This document shows positions 26,436 through 35,907 of a DNA stretch of 64,000 nt, one piece after another (positions within the stretch are counted from its first letter, which is position 1; every line of letters starts with the position of its first letter). The translations under genes and the position numbers were made by a program. A model generated the notes under the pieces. That model made no database searches. It was not told where the DNA came from and worked only from the letters and a program-made list of their open reading frames with translations. The DNA is taken from assembly GCA_001749745.1 (NCBI GenBank), contig JWTM01000424.1, positions 682,001 through 746,000 on the forward strand. Reading direction: 5' to 3'. Source of the DNA: Candidatus Marispirochaeta associata. GTDB lineage: Bacteria; Spirochaetota; Spirochaetia; JC444; Marispirochaetaceae.

Positions 26436-27139
26436 TGCATCGCCCCGCTTGCCAGCATGTAACCGAAGCCTTTAATGGTCAGAATCAACTGCGGTTTGGA
26501 GGAGTCCTCTTCCAATTTCTTGCGTAAGCGTTGGATATGTACCGCCACGGTGGCGATGTCGCCGTAATCGTTGCCCCACACGGCGGCGTAGAGCTCCTCC
26601 TGGCTGCGGGCGCTGCCCCGATGGCGGGCAAGGTCGATTAGAAGCTCCATCTCTTTGGGGCTTAAGGAGATCCTCTCCTCGCTCCCGGCCGCAGCGGTAC
26701 GGCGCAGGAGACGGGCCTCAGGATCGAGCCGGTAGGGGCCGAACTCGATCTCCAGTCTGCTTTCCTCGGCATAGAGATTCGCCCGGCGCAGGTGGGCCCG
26801 CACCCGGGCGGCGAGCACCCGGGGCGAGAAGGGCTTCTGAACAAAGTCGTCGGCGCCGTAGCCGAAGCCGAGGATCATATCGGCGTCGTCGGTGCGGGCG
26901 GAGACGATGATCACCGGGAAGCTGTGCTTTCGGCGCAGCGCCTGGAGCACCTCGTAGCCGTCTATTCCGGGAAGGTTGATATCGAGCACCGCCAGGTCGA
27001 CGCCGCCGGCCTCGATCGCCGCGAGACCCGATTCTCCGCTGGAGCAGGGGACTGCCTCGATTCCCTCTTTACTCAAGTAAAGAGATATCAGTTCGCTGAT
27101 TTCCGGTTCGTCTTCGATAACGACTACTCGCGCCTGCAT
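26432..27139 (-). CDS. OmpR/PhoB-family response regulator
   Basis: The 235-aa protein has a receiver domain (acidic VVIEDEPEIS, phospho-acceptor in LAVLDINLPGIDGY, Lys in FVQKPFSP) and a C-terminal winged helix (about 135-235, SPKEMELLIDLARHRG and VAVHIQRLRKKLEE). AAGGAGCAGACG precedes ATG. It is paired with the kinase gene by a 4-base overlap. The RND-associated small gene ends 89 bases upstream, so the pair probably shares the efflux transcript or has a promoter in that gap. Confidence 0.96.
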   Translation of the reverse strand: MQARVVVIEDEPEISELISLYLSKEGIEAVPCSSGESGLAAIEAGGVDLAVLDINLPGIDGYEVLQALRRKHSFPVIIVSARTDDADMILGFGYGADDFVQKPFSPRVLAARVRAHLRRANLYAEESRLEIEFGPYRLDPEARLLRRTAAAGSEERISLSPKEMELLIDLARHRGSARSQEELYAAVWGNDYGDIATVAVHIQRLRKKLEEDSSKPQLILTIKGFGYMLASGAMQ

Positions 27140-27228
27140 CCGTCTGCTCCTTAGCTTTCACCTTTCACCTTCACCTATCTCAACTATACTACGGCCCGGT
27201 AGGGTCGGGGGCAAGCCCTCAAATCTAC

Positions 27229-27531
27229 TCATTCCGGCGGAAAGAGTTCAGCCGCATTGGGCAGCAAAAAGGCGCTGATCCCGTTATGCGGGTGGGCCTC
27301 TCTCATCTCGGCCAGGATTCTCTTGACCGCGGCGACTCCTTCCTCTTCGATATAGAGGACAAAGAGGGAGTTCTCCTCGGGCCAGACGGCGGTCCCCATC
27401 CGGGGACCCGATTCGCCGTTACCCAGGGCGCCGCGCACCAGGGTGAAGGCCGACCTCTCTCCTGTCTCGTGAATTCGCTCGATAAAGATATCCTCGATGG
27501 TCTGATCCATTACAATCTCGATTCGGGTCAT
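27229..27531 (-). CDS. PG0541-like small transporter-associated protein
   Basis: The 100-aa protein has a ferredoxin-like or PII-like look with a short beta strand at each end (RIEIVMDQTIEDIFIERI and NGISAFLLPNAAELF). It resembles the PG0541-type proteins that sit next to RND efflux pumps. It overlaps the pump gene by 4 bases. A regulatory role on the pump, in the manner of PII-like proteins, is suggested by context only. No nucleotide-binding motif can be pointed to. Confidence 0.7.
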   Translation of the reverse strand: MTRIEIVMDQTIEDIFIERIHETGERSAFTLVRGALGNGESGPRMGTAVWPEENSLFVLYIEEEGVAAVKRILAEMREAHPHNGISAFLLPNAAELFPPE

Positions 27532-30500
27532 GCGTTTATCTCCAATTTGGTCTCCGCCTTACGATAGAAGATCGCGTAGAGCACGGGAACGAATACCAGG
27601 GTGATCAGGGTATTGGCCGACAGGCCGCCCACCACCGTGAGCGCCAGTCCCTGCATCTGGGCTCCCCCTTCCCCGGCAAAGAAGGCCAAGGGCACCATGG
27701 TCGATATGGTCGTCAGGGTAGTCATCAGGATCGGCCGCAGCCGGCTGACGCCGCCGTTGAGGCAGGCGTCGTAGAGGGACGCTCCCCGTTTCCTGAGCAG
27801 GTTGATATAGTCCACTAATACGATACCGTTGTTGACCACCATGCCGGCCAGCATAACGATACCTATCAAGGCGATCATGTCGAAGCTTGTGCCGGTGGCC
27901 AGGAAGATACCGATAACACCGATGGCCAGCATCGGCATGGCCAGGATGATGATGAACGGCGCCCGGAAGGACTCGAACTGACTCACCATTACGCCGAATA
28001 CCAGCAGGATCGCTATCACCAGGATCTTCAAGAGTACGCTCCCGGTCTCCTGGATATCCTCCATCTCGCCGCTGTAGTCGAGGCTAATCCCCGGAGGCGG
28101 CGGCAGTTCCGTAGCCAAGAGCTCCTGAATCTCCGCTTCGACGAAGTTGGCCCGGGCGCCGAAGGCGAGGTCGCCGCTCAAGGTGACCGTCCGCAGTTTA
28201 TCCTCATGGGGTATCGAGGTGGGGCCGGTGTTCACCTCCACTTCGGCGATGCTCGAGACGGGAATCCGTACGCCCATGCTGTTGAAGAGGTAGATGTTCT
28301 CCAGATCGCTTTTTTGTTTGCGGTCCTCCTCCTTCAACCTGACCACCACATCGTAGGTGTCGCCCGTCTCGTCGGTGTAGCTGGTGGCGGTGCTGCCGTT
28401 TATCTGCCGATTGATTTCGGCCGTTACATCGCTGATCTGTAATCCCAGGTCGAAGACCTTCTCCCGGTCGATGACGATATCCCACTGGGGCAGGCCGTCC
28501 TGCATATCCTGGGTCACCTCCACCAGGCCGTCGATCCTCTTATCAATAAGCTCCAGCGCCTTCTCGGCATAGGCGCTCAGATTTTCCAGATTATTCCCCT
28601 GTATCTTGATATTGACGTCGCCGCCGGCCATGGGACCCATACGGCCGCCGAAGGTGAACTTGACCTCGGGAAAGAGGTCGAAGTAGCCCCGAAGAATCTC
28701 CTTGAGCTCATCATCGTTGATACTGCGCTCCTCCAATGAGGGAAGAACAAAGGTGATGGATCCCTGATAGGAGGTATCGTTGGTGCCGACGGTTATACTG
28801 ATTCCCTCGTAGGCCTCTTCATGCTCCTCTACCAGAGACTGGAATCGCTCTAGGGTCCTTTCGGTTGCATCCAGCGAATTCCCTAAGGGCAGTTCCATGT
28901 TCAGCACCACCGATTCGTTCATCCCCTCCGGCTGAAGGGAGAGTCCCAGTTTGGGGATTTGGGCCAGGGAGACGATCAGGATCAGGAGAAAGGTGCTTAC
29001 CGTCAGGAATTTGCGTTTCAGGGCGGCGGCAAGCAGTCGGTGGTAGGCCTTGGTGATCCAGGTTAGGGTGCCTTCTATCCCGGCATCGAGGGTCTTTAAA
29101 AACCTGTTCTTGATCGGCCGTTCACTGCGGACGTGAATCTCCAGGTAGTGGGTCGCCAGGACCGGCACAAGGAGTACCGCTACCAAGAGCGACGAGAGGA
29201 GGGCCACAATGACGGTGAAGGCCATGTTGCCGAAGATATCGCCGAACATGCCTAGGTCGTTCCAAAAGAGCACGATCGGCAGGAAGACCGAGACCGTCGT
29301 CAGGGTCGAGGCGCTAATAGCGGTGATCATCTCACTTGTGCCGAAGAGTCCGGCGGCGCTGATCCGTTCTCCCCGTTCACGGTGGGTAAAGATGTTCTCG
29401 ATAATGACGATCGAGTTGTCCACGATCATGCCGACGCCCAGAGTCAGGCCGGTCAGGGCGACCAGGTTAAAGGTCATATTTCCCAGACTCATTCCCATGA
29501 TGGTGATTAGAATCGAGACGGGAATAGTGACGGCGATGATCAGGGTGCTCTTAACCTGTCTGAGGAAGATTAAGAGAATTACCACCGCGGCGAGGATACC
29601 GACCAGGGCGGAGTTTATAACCGAGCTTAGGGAATCTCCGATTACCGTCGACTCGTCGGAGAGGGGTGCGATGCTGACGCCGTCGGGAAGATCCCGTTCG
29701 AGTTCGGCGACCGCCTCCTTGATGGCCCCGGCCACCTCGACGGTGTTGGATCCGGTCCGCTTGAAGACCTCGATCTGCACCGAGGGGAGGCCGTTCATGG
29801 TGACCCGGTTCGTCTCGTCCTCGGAATCGAAGGCGACCTCGGCGATATCCCGGATGTAGATTTTGTTCCGTTCCCCATCCGAGGAGATCGAGGTAATCAT
29901 GGTATTCCGGATCTGGTCTAGGGATGCAAAATCCCCGGAGGTGCGAACCCTTATCTCGTTCTCTTCACTCCTTACCGACCCCGCGCCCATGCTCTCGTTC
30001 TGCATGGCCAGGGCGCCCGCCACCGACTGCATGCTTAGACCGAAGGCGCTCAAGCGGTCGGCGGCCACCGCAACGGAGATGATTCTATCCCGGCCGCCGG
30101 TTATATCGACGTTCGAGACGTCCCCCACCTGCTCGAGGCGCGGTTCAACCAGCTCCTCCGCCAGATCGTAGAGCTCCTCGATGGTTCGATCTCCCTGGAT
30201 GGAGTAGGTCATGATCGGCATATCATTGGGATCGAATTCGATCAGGATCGTATTCTCAGCGCCCTCCGGTAGAGAGCGGGAGACCAGATCGAGCTTGTCC
30301 CGGGCGTCGTCCTTGGCCGAGGCGATATCGGCTCCCCAGTCGAAGGTCATGAGTATCGAAGAGACTCCCTCGGCCGAGGTGGATGAGAGGCTGTCTAAAC
30401 CTTCGATGGTAAAAAACTGCTCCTCCAGAATGTCGGTCAGCTCCTCTTCCACCTCCTCGGCCCCGGCGCCGGAGTAGGTGGTCATTGCGAAGAGCACCGG

Positions 30501-30620
30501 CACGTCCATCTCGGGAAAGAGGTCGACCGGCAGGGTGGTGGCCATGAAACCGCCCACCAGGGTCAGCAGCACAAAGAAGGTCAGGACAGTCAGCGGTCGT
30601 TTGATCAGGGTTTTAAGCAT
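27528..30620 (-). CDS. RND-family efflux transporter permease (AcrB/MdtC type)
   Basis: The 1030-aa protein is an HAE1-type RND pump with 12 membrane segments and two large periplasmic loops. The start TLIKRPLTVLTFFVLLTLVGG, the motif IREFLR-like IFLRQVKSTLIIAVTIPVS, and GVGMIVDNSIVIIENIF (proton-relay Asp pair region: VDNS) are typical. GMVVNNGIVLVDYINLLRKRG in the second half is the matching repeat. It exports hydrophobic or charged compounds in exchange for protons, with the adaptor and TolC partners encoded just upstream. It overlaps both neighbours by a few bases, so the operon is tightly packed. Substrate cannot be read. Confidence 0.96.
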   Translation of the reverse strand: MLKTLIKRPLTVLTFFVLLTLVGGFMATTLPVDLFPEMDVPVLFAMTTYSGAGAEEVEEELTDILEEQFFTIEGLDSLSSTSAEGVSSILMTFDWGADIASAKDDARDKLDLVSRSLPEGAENTILIEFDPNDMPIMTYSIQGDRTIEELYDLAEELVEPRLEQVGDVSNVDITGGRDRIISVAVAADRLSAFGLSMQSVAGALAMQNESMGAGSVRSEENEIRVRTSGDFASLDQIRNTMITSISSDGERNKIYIRDIAEVAFDSEDETNRVTMNGLPSVQIEVFKRTGSNTVEVAGAIKEAVAELERDLPDGVSIAPLSDESTVIGDSLSSVINSALVGILAAVVILLIFLRQVKSTLIIAVTIPVSILITIMGMSLGNMTFNLVALTGLTLGVGMIVDNSIVIIENIFTHRERGERISAAGLFGTSEMITAISASTLTTVSVFLPIVLFWNDLGMFGDIFGNMAFTVIVALLSSLLVAVLLVPVLATHYLEIHVRSERPIKNRFLKTLDAGIEGTLTWITKAYHRLLAAALKRKFLTVSTFLLILIVSLAQIPKLGLSLQPEGMNESVVLNMELPLGNSLDATERTLERFQSLVEEHEEAYEGISITVGTNDTSYQGSITFVLPSLEERSINDDELKEILRGYFDLFPEVKFTFGGRMGPMAGGDVNIKIQGNNLENLSAYAEKALELIDKRIDGLVEVTQDMQDGLPQWDIVIDREKVFDLGLQISDVTAEINRQINGSTATSYTDETGDTYDVVVRLKEEDRKQKSDLENIYLFNSMGVRIPVSSIAEVEVNTGPTSIPHEDKLRTVTLSGDLAFGARANFVEAEIQELLATELPPPPGISLDYSGEMEDIQETGSVLLKILVIAILLVFGVMVSQFESFRAPFIIILAMPMLAIGVIGIFLATGTSFDMIALIGIVMLAGMVVNNGIVLVDYINLLRKRGASLYDACLNGGVSRLRPILMTTLTTISTMVPLAFFAGEGGAQMQGLALTVVGGLSANTLITLVFVPVLYAIFYRKAETKLEINA

Positions 30621-31569
30621 CGGTCTCCTCCAGGTTCCCCGCGGCAGCGAGGGCCTCCTCCTCTTCGATAATCTGGACCAGGCTGCCGTCGGTCAGCATC
30701 GACATACCGGAGGCGACGACTCGCTCCCCGGGCTCGATGCCGGAGATGATCTCGGCGATTTCGTCGACGATGATTCCTGTTTCGACGCGACGGGCCTCAA
30801 CGCTGGTACCGTTGAGAACAAAGGCGTAGGTGCCCTCCATCCGCGCGGTTAGTACATCCTGGGGGACCTTCACCGTCTCCTGTTTCTCCTCCAAAATCAG
30901 GGTTATGTCGGCCAGCATTCCGGCTTTTACACCTCTGCTCTCGCCGGCGAAGGCAAGTTGAATATCCATTGTCCGGGAGCTCTGATCGACCACCGGGGAG
31001 ACCTCGGTGACCACCGCCTCCAGCCTGGATCCGGGGAGGGCGTCGGTCTCGATCAGGGCCCGTTGCCCGACCGCCACCCGGTTGACGAAGCGTTCGGAGA
31101 CCGCCGCCTCGATCTCGAGCTTCTCCAGCCGCCCGACCTCGAGGACCGGCATAGAGGCGGAGACGTAATCGCCCACATCGCTATAGACCTGGGTAACGGT
31201 CCCGGCAATCGGTGTGTCCACCGGGCTGTAACTGTAGTCCGCTCCCGGTCGGGAGGGATCGACGTAGGCCAGAATCTCCCCGGCGGAGACATAGTCTCCC
31301 TCCTCGACCCGAACAGCGGCTAGGGTGCCGGCTACGTCCGGGTAGACGGCCACGGACGAGGCGGCTTTTATGTCGCCGCTCAGTCGGATATAGTCCTGGA
31401 TCGTTCCCTCTACGGCGGCGACGGTCGTCACCGGGATGGAGCGCACCTGCTCCTCTAAGGCCAGTTCCTTGCCGGGGCGTATGCGCTCACTGGAACCGCT
31501 CATCAGAAAAAAGGTGATTACGATTCCTACGAGGGCAATCAGTGCAATGTAGCCAATACTCTTCTTCAT
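30613..31569 (-). CDS. RND efflux periplasmic adaptor
   Basis: The 318-aa membrane fusion protein has an N-terminal membrane anchor, a biotinyl/lipoyl-like pair (YPDVAGTLAAVRVEEGDYVSAG and SPVDTPIAGTVTQVYSDVGDYV), and a beta-barrel (LEIEAAVSERFVNRVAVGQ) but a very short or absent alpha-hairpin between the two halves. That is unusual, since the hairpin is what meets TolC in many pumps. It overlaps the pump gene by 8 bases and the TolC gene by 4. Confidence 0.92.
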   Translation of the reverse strand: MKKSIGYIALIALVGIVITFFLMSGSSERIRPGKELALEEQVRSIPVTTVAAVEGTIQDYIRLSGDIKAASSVAVYPDVAGTLAAVRVEEGDYVSAGEILAYVDPSRPGADYSYSPVDTPIAGTVTQVYSDVGDYVSASMPVLEVGRLEKLEIEAAVSERFVNRVAVGQRALIETDALPGSRLEAVVTEVSPVVDQSSRTMDIQLAFAGESRGVKAGMLADITLILEEKQETVKVPQDVLTARMEGTYAFVLNGTSVEARRVETGIIVDEIAEIISGIEPGERVVASGMSMLTDGSLVQIIEEEEALAAAGNLEETDA

Positions 31570-32945
31570 AGTTTCTCTCCTTCGGTCAATTCGGTGTTCA
31601 GGGCGTATTCGAAATCGAACAGAGTGGTCAGAAAGTTGAGTTTCTCCTGCAGCAGATTCTGCTCGGCGTTGTTCAGATCATCCTCGGCCTCTTCGAGGGC
31701 CAGAAACTCCTGGGTGCCGGCCCGATAGCCCTCCTCAGTCAGCTCGTAGGCTCGACGAGCCACCGTCAGGTTGAGTTCAAGGCTCTCTATATTCAGGAGC
31801 GAGTCGTTTAGCTTGTCCCGCAGGAGCTCGATCTCGGCCAGCGCGTTCCGGGCGGTGGTCTCCTTCTGTTCGGCGAGAATATCTAAGCCCGCATCCAGGG
31901 CGGCGAGGGAGTTCCGGGCTGATGAACCGGGGAGCCAACTGTCCAGCGGAACGGCGACCGTCAGCCCCACCGAGCCGGTGTTGCTCCAGGGATCGCTGAA
32001 GCCCTCATCCCAGGTCTCGTTCTCGAGCGGGTCGCTCACGACAGGCTGCCAGGAGGCGCTCACGGTGAGGGAGGGGAAGAAGCTCTGATGCAGGGTGCTC
32101 TGCCGGTCGATCTCGGTCTGGGCGAGACTCATATCGATGGCGGCTATATCGAAGCGGCGGTTTAGATCTGGATTGATCTCGATAATCCCGGCAGTGTCGA
32201 CGGGGAGTTCGATAGTGCCCTCTAATTCCAGTTCATCATCGGAATCGATTCCCAGAAGCAGAAAGAATGAGGAGCGAAGCTCCTTATAGTTGGTAATCTG
32301 GCTCGCCAGAATCGGCTCCATATTCTTGTAGGCCACTTGGGTCGATAAAAGCTGGAGTTCCGAGATCCTCCCGTTTTGAAAATCTACCCGGGCGAGCTCG
32401 TACTCCCTCCTCAAGGTTTCCATGCTGTTTTGGGTCAGCTCGATGCTGCGCTCTAAATAGAGGAGATTGTGGAAGCTGACCTTCACGTCCCGCTCGAGGG
32501 CCGCTTCGGCCTTCTCCCGCTCTAGTCCCGATGATTCGTAGGCGAGCTTCAAATACTTGATTCCGTCTCCGATGGCCGGATTGAGGGTCAACGATCCCTG
32601 GATACCCGCGGCGAGGGATACCTGGGAAGCTTCGCTTTCGTAGCTCATCACCTGGTCGTAGATGCCGGTTCCGGGACCGGTTTCGTTCACCGGAATCAGT
32701 CCGCTTATCGTACTGGCCTCGTTGGCGCGGTTGAGGGCGGCCGTGGCTGTCAGGCTGGGGTAGAGGGCGTTGAATCTGCTCCGATACTCTCGCTCGCTCG
32801 TCTCCAGATTCCGCTCGGCAGTGTAGAGGTCGAGGGAGTTCTCCCCGGCTATTTTCAAGGCCTCATCGATCGTCAGGGATTCCCCGAAGAGGGCGATCCC
32901 CATCAGGGTACAGAGCAGTAGGTATATCGTCTTGGTTTTTCCCAT
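31566..32945 (-). CDS. TolC-family outer-membrane factor, RND operon
   Basis: The 459-aa protein has a signal peptide (ending ALFGES) and the duplicated helical structure of TolC: LTIDEALKIAGENSLDLYTAERNLE at the N-terminus and RAYELTEEGYRAGTQEFLALEEAEDDL near the C-terminus. It forms the exit duct of the efflux system. It is the first gene of the operon TolC, adaptor, pump, PG0541-like protein. AAGGAG lies 7 bases before its ATG. It is distinct from the second TolC-like gene at 42883-44364. Confidence 0.93.
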   Translation of the reverse strand: MGKTKTIYLLLCTLMGIALFGESLTIDEALKIAGENSLDLYTAERNLETSEREYRSRFNALYPSLTATAALNRANEASTISGLIPVNETGPGTGIYDQVMSYESEASQVSLAAGIQGSLTLNPAIGDGIKYLKLAYESSGLEREKAEAALERDVKVSFHNLLYLERSIELTQNSMETLRREYELARVDFQNGRISELQLLSTQVAYKNMEPILASQITNYKELRSSFFLLLGIDSDDELELEGTIELPVDTAGIIEINPDLNRRFDIAAIDMSLAQTEIDRQSTLHQSFFPSLTVSASWQPVVSDPLENETWDEGFSDPWSNTGSVGLTVAVPLDSWLPGSSARNSLAALDAGLDILAEQKETTARNALAEIELLRDKLNDSLLNIESLELNLTVARRAYELTEEGYRAGTQEFLALEEAEDDLNNAEQNLLQEKLNFLTTLFDFEYALNTELTEGEKL

Positions 32946-33047
32946 CTAACACTCCTTGTTTGCTGTAGATGCTGTAGCAAGCATAGTGAGAGAGGAGGGA
33001 GAAACCCATTACGAGGGCCTTAACATCACCTAAACGAAAGCTGCCCT

Positions 33048-33070
33048 CGGATAAACGGCTTGTTTATCCG
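33048..33070. promoter_or_regulatory. Perfect hairpin/operator-like repeat upstream of the RND operon
   Basis: CGGATAAAC pairs with GTTTATCCG around a 5-nt centre. It lies in the 226-bp divergent gap between the TolC gene and the secreted protein gene, with no T-tract, so an operator is as likely as a terminator. Confidence 0.4.
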
Positions 33071-33171
33071 CAGGATTGGGAACAGTAGAAAAGGTGACAG
33101 ATTTAAGTTACCAATTGGTTACATAAGATAGAAACCAGGCCGCACACGATGCGGTCTAGCTGGAGGCTCTG

Positions 33172-33894
33172 ATGAAGCGCGTATATTCTCTTTTGCTGAT
33201 TTTCCTTTGTTCCCTGATCCTCTTCGCCGGCGGCGAGGCTGAAACTTCGGTCGATGCCGCAGGATATCAGGTTGTGATTGCACCGGGCGAATACTTTCGC
33301 CACCCCTTTCCTCTCTTCCTCGGGATCAAGCTCAAGAACCCGCCCCAAATGGCCCTCTGGGCCGAAAGTCTCGACGGCGATTATCTGGGTACCCTGATGG
33401 TTACCGAGAAAACCGCGGGGCAAAAATGGGCCAAAGCGCCCAAGGATTCCACCCCGAAGGATGAGATCCGTCGTCCCGAGGCGCTGCCGGTCTGGTCGCA
33501 CCGCAGCGGAGCCGCCTGGGCCGCACCCGATGCCGTCAGCCGGGCAACGCCGAAGGGAAGCTTTACGGTGGATCTGCCCGGTCACTCCCGACCGGAGCGC
33601 TACTATCTCTACTTCGAGGTGAACCACTCCACCGACTTTAACTCAGCCTATCCCGCCGATGCCGAACCGGGGGAGGCGAATTACAACGGCGGCCGGTGGG
33701 GCGGCGGTCAGCCGGCGCTGGTCTACCGCCTTCTGGTCGATCCCGCCCTTGGCGGCATGGAGCAGCGTCGCTTCGAGCTGGTCGGCCGCAGTTCGCCGGC
33801 GGGCCGGGACGGACAGATCTATCCGGACCTGGCCGGCATCGACAGCGCCCTGGAGATTGTCGCGGCGGTCTATCTTGAACAGATACAAGAGTAA
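33172..33894 (+). CDS. Secreted DUF2271-like protein
   Basis: The 240-aa protein begins with a signal peptide ending in LILFAGGEAE, the Cys-less spirochaetal style. The mature part has PPQMALWAESLDGDYLGTLMVTEK, then RPEALPVWSHRSGAAW, a long loop, ERYYLYFEVNHSTDFN and GQPALVYRLLVDP. This order resembles DUF2271 periplasmic proteins, often found with FMN or flavin-related envelope proteins. The function is not known. It is followed by a strong hairpin and stands alone. Confidence 0.65.
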   Translation: MKRVYSLLLIFLCSLILFAGGEAETSVDAAGYQVVIAPGEYFRHPFPLFLGIKLKNPPQMALWAESLDGDYLGTLMVTEKTAGQKWAKAPKDSTPKDEIRRPEALPVWSHRSGAAWAAPDAVSRATPKGSFTVDLPGHSRPERYYLYFEVNHSTDFNSAYPADAEPGEANYNGGRWGGGQPALVYRLLVDPALGGMEQRRFELVGRSSPAGRDGQIYPDLAGIDSALEIVAAVYLEQIQE

Positions 33895-33899
33895 TCATT

Positions 33900-33931
33900 C
33901 CGGGGCCGACCGGGGACCCGGTTGGCCCCGG
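33900..33931. terminator. Strong GC hairpin after the DUF2271-like gene
   Basis: A 15-nt arm at 33900-33914 pairs with 33917-33931 with a single G-T pair. It starts 5 bases after the stop codon. The tail CTATCTCC is only weakly T-rich, so termination may need Rho or be partial. Confidence 0.6.
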
Positions 33932-34115
33932 CTATCTCCTACTCGTGTGTATCCAAATCGGAACTATTCATACAAAATCGTATTCATCCCCTCGAATACC
34001 TTCGATTTGGTATAATCAACTCCTCAGCTCTTAGATTTATTGGTAAAGACTAATTCTCTCCACATGCGGGATTTAGGCTCGATCGCCCCCTTTCGCCCGG
34101 CCCGTCCGTCCGGCT

Positions 34116-34130
34116 TGGCATGTATATTGC
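34116..34130 (+). promoter_or_regulatory. Sigma-54 promoter of amtB-glnK
   Basis: TGGCATGTATATTGC matches the -24/-12 consensus with the required GG-N10-GC spacing. It puts the transcript start near 34142, 22 bases before the GTG start codon with a good ribosome site. A matching inverted pair CCAAATCG (33953-33960) and CGATTTGG (34003-34010) lies further upstream and could be an activator site. Confidence 0.85.
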
Positions 34131-34163
34131 TTTCACAATGTAATATCAAGCTCGGAGGGTAAT

Positions 34164-35507
34164 GTGATAGAAACACACAGTAAAGGAAGGTTGAAAGCCT
34201 TACTGATTCTACTTCTGATGGCGGTCGTCGCGGGGGGCTCGCTTTTCGCTCAGTCTGCCGAGGAGTGGCAGACCATCAAGGTCGGCCTCGATACCGTATG
34301 GGTACTTTTGGCCGCTTTTCTGGTCTTCTTTATGCAGGCCGGATTCGGCATGGTGGAGGCCGGCTTCATCAGGGCCAAGAACACGGCAAATATACTGACC
34401 AAGAACTTCCTCGATTTTTGCATGGCTTCGGTGGCCTTTTTCGTCGTCGGCTATGCCCTGATGTTCGGTGAAGGGAATGGTTTTATAGGATTCTCGGGAT
34501 TCTTCTTGATCGGCGCCGAAAGCGGCGCGGACGTACCCCTCTATGCCTTCTGGCTCTTCCAGGCGGCCTTCGTCGGTGCGGCGGCTACCATCGTCGCCGG
34601 CGGTATGGCCGAGCGGATGCGCTTCCCCGCCTATCTGATCTACTCCTTTATCATTAGCGCGATCGTCTATCCTATTATCGGTCACTGGGTCTGGGGCGGC
34701 GGTTGGCTGGCGAGTCTCGATTTTGCCGATTTCGCCGGTTCCGCCGTGGTGCACACCACCGGCGGCGTGGCGGCTCTGGTCGGGACGATGATTCTCGGTC
34801 CCCGGAACGGCAAATACCGCCCCGACGGTGAGCCGAATGTGTTGGGGAGTCATAACATTCCCATAGCAGCGCTCGGCGTCTTTATTCTCTGGTTCGGCTG
34901 GTTCGGGTTCAACCCCGGGTCGACCCTGGGGGTCGGCGACGGATCGACCATCGCCCTGGTGGCCATCAATACCAACCTGGCGGCCGCCGCCGGCGCGATT
35001 GCCGCCATGATCACCGTCTGGTTCAAGGTGGGGAAACCGGATCTTTCGATGGTAATGAACGGCGCCCTGGCGGGCCTCGTCGCGGTAACGGCGCCCTGCG
35101 CCTTCGTCTCTCCCGGGGCGGCCATCGTAATCGGGGCCATAGGAGGCGTTCTTGTCGTATTCGCAACCTTCATCCTCGATGATTTTAAAATCGACGATCC
35201 GGTGGGAGCTTTTCCGGTACATGGGGTGAACGGGATTTGGGGGGCGGCTTCTATCGGTCTCTTCGGACGGGAATCCCTCGGGCTTGCTCATGAAGGTCTG
35301 TTCTACGGCGGCGGATTCGCACAGCTGGGAATACAGCTCTTGGGCGTATTCGCTATCGCCCTCTTTACCTTTGTGATAATGGGGATAGTCTTCCTGGTTC
35401 TCGATAAGACCATCGGCCTTCGGGTAAGCCCTATGGAAGAGAACCGGGGGCTCGATATCGGCGAACACGGCGTGGAATCCTATAATGGGTTCCAGATCAT
35501 CGAATAA
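34164..35507 (+). CDS. amtB: Ammonium transporter
   Basis: The 447-aa protein is an Amt/MEP ammonium channel: [18 protein letters not shown] in the first core segment, the conserved pair of His near the pore ([11 protein letters not shown] and [15 protein letters not shown]) and [14 protein letters not shown] signal-like N-terminal segment ends at SLFAQSAEE. The ATG two bases earlier is immediately followed by a stop codon in its own frame, so GTG at 34164 is the start. A 12-base gap leads to glnK. The sigma-54 promoter implies induction under nitrogen limitation by an NtrC-type activator; whether that is the one in this window is unknown. Confidence 0.97.
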   Translation: MIETHSKGRLKALLILLLMAVVAGGSLFAQSAEEWQTIKVGLDTVWVLLAAFLVFFMQAGFGMVEAGFIRAKNTANILTKNFLDFCMASVAFFVVGYALMFGEGNGFIGFSGFFLIGAESGADVPLYAFWLFQAAFVGAAATIVAGGMAERMRFPAYLIYSFIISAIVYPIIGHWVWGGGWLASLDFADFAGSAVVHTTGGVAALVGTMILGPRNGKYRPDGEPNVLGSHNIPIAALGVFILWFGWFGFNPGSTLGVGDGSTIALVAINTNLAAAAGAIAAMITVWFKVGKPDLSMVMNGALAGLVAVTAPCAFVSPGAAIVIGAIGGVLVVFATFILDDFKIDDPVGAFPVHGVNGIWGAASIGLFGRESLGLAHEGLFYGGGFAQLGIQLLGVFAIALFTFVIMGIVFLVLDKTIGLRVSPMEENRGLDIGEHGVESYNGFQIIE

Positions 35508-35518
35508 GGGGGAGAGGG

Positions 35519-35860
35519 ATGAAACTGGTAACAGCACTGATCAAGCCGCAGAAGCTCGAGGACGTCAAGAAAGCGCTCTTCGATGCGGGGATCCACAAGA
35601 TGACGGTCACTTCCTCTCAAGGATGCGGCCAGCAGCGGGGGTATACCGAAACCTTTCGCGGCGCTATCACGCAGGTGAATCTCTTAAAGAAGATCCGCCT
35701 CGATATTGCAGTCAACGAGGACTACGTCGAAACGACGATCAACGCCATCTGCGACGGCGCTTATACCGGCGAGATCGGAGACGGGAAGATATTCGTCACC
35801 GAGCTGGCCGAATGCGTCCGCATTAGGACCCGGGAACGGGGAACCGAAGCGATAGGCTAG
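35519..35860 (+). CDS. glnK: PII signal protein
   Basis: The 113-aa protein aligns along its length with GlnK/Gln[20 protein letters not shown], the C-loop and the nucleotide-binding [10 protein letters not shown] and VRIRTRERG. It binds ATP, ADP and 2-oxoglutarate and blocks AmtB when nitrogen is plentiful. In the T-loop, the position of the usual uridylylated Tyr51 is Thr (RGAITQV instead of RGAEYxV), and Ser49 is Ala, so neither known modification site is available. It forms an operon with amtB and ends at a strong terminator. Confidence 0.95.
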   Translation: MKLVTALIKPQKLEDVKKALFDAGIHKMTVTSSQGCGQQRGYTETFRGAITQVNLLKKIRLDIAVNEDYVETTINAICDGAYTGEIGDGKIFVTELAECVRIRTRERGTEAIG

Positions 35861-35877
35861 GTTCGAATACGATCGAC

Positions 35878-35907
35878 AACGGCCGGGGTAACCCGGCCGT
35901 TCTTTAA
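35878..35907. terminator. Terminator between glnK and the TetR gene
   Basis: AACGGCCGGG pairs perfectly with CCCGGCCGTT over a GTAA loop and is followed by CTTTAA. It lies 17 bases after glnK and just before the 3' end of the convergent TetR gene (stop codon at 35904), and may serve both. Confidence 0.75.

Noticed and set aside
33107..33122. GTTAC-N6-GTTAC upstream of the secreted protein, similar to the TetR operator half-site
   Set aside because: The half-sites are direct rather than inverted as in the TetR operator at 36518-36535, so a link to the RND operon is not supported.
34209..35537. Open frame of 442 codons antisense to amtB and glnK start
   Set aside because: Mirror frame of a membrane protein gene, rich in Gly, Asp, Glu and His with no recognisable domain; amtB is certain.
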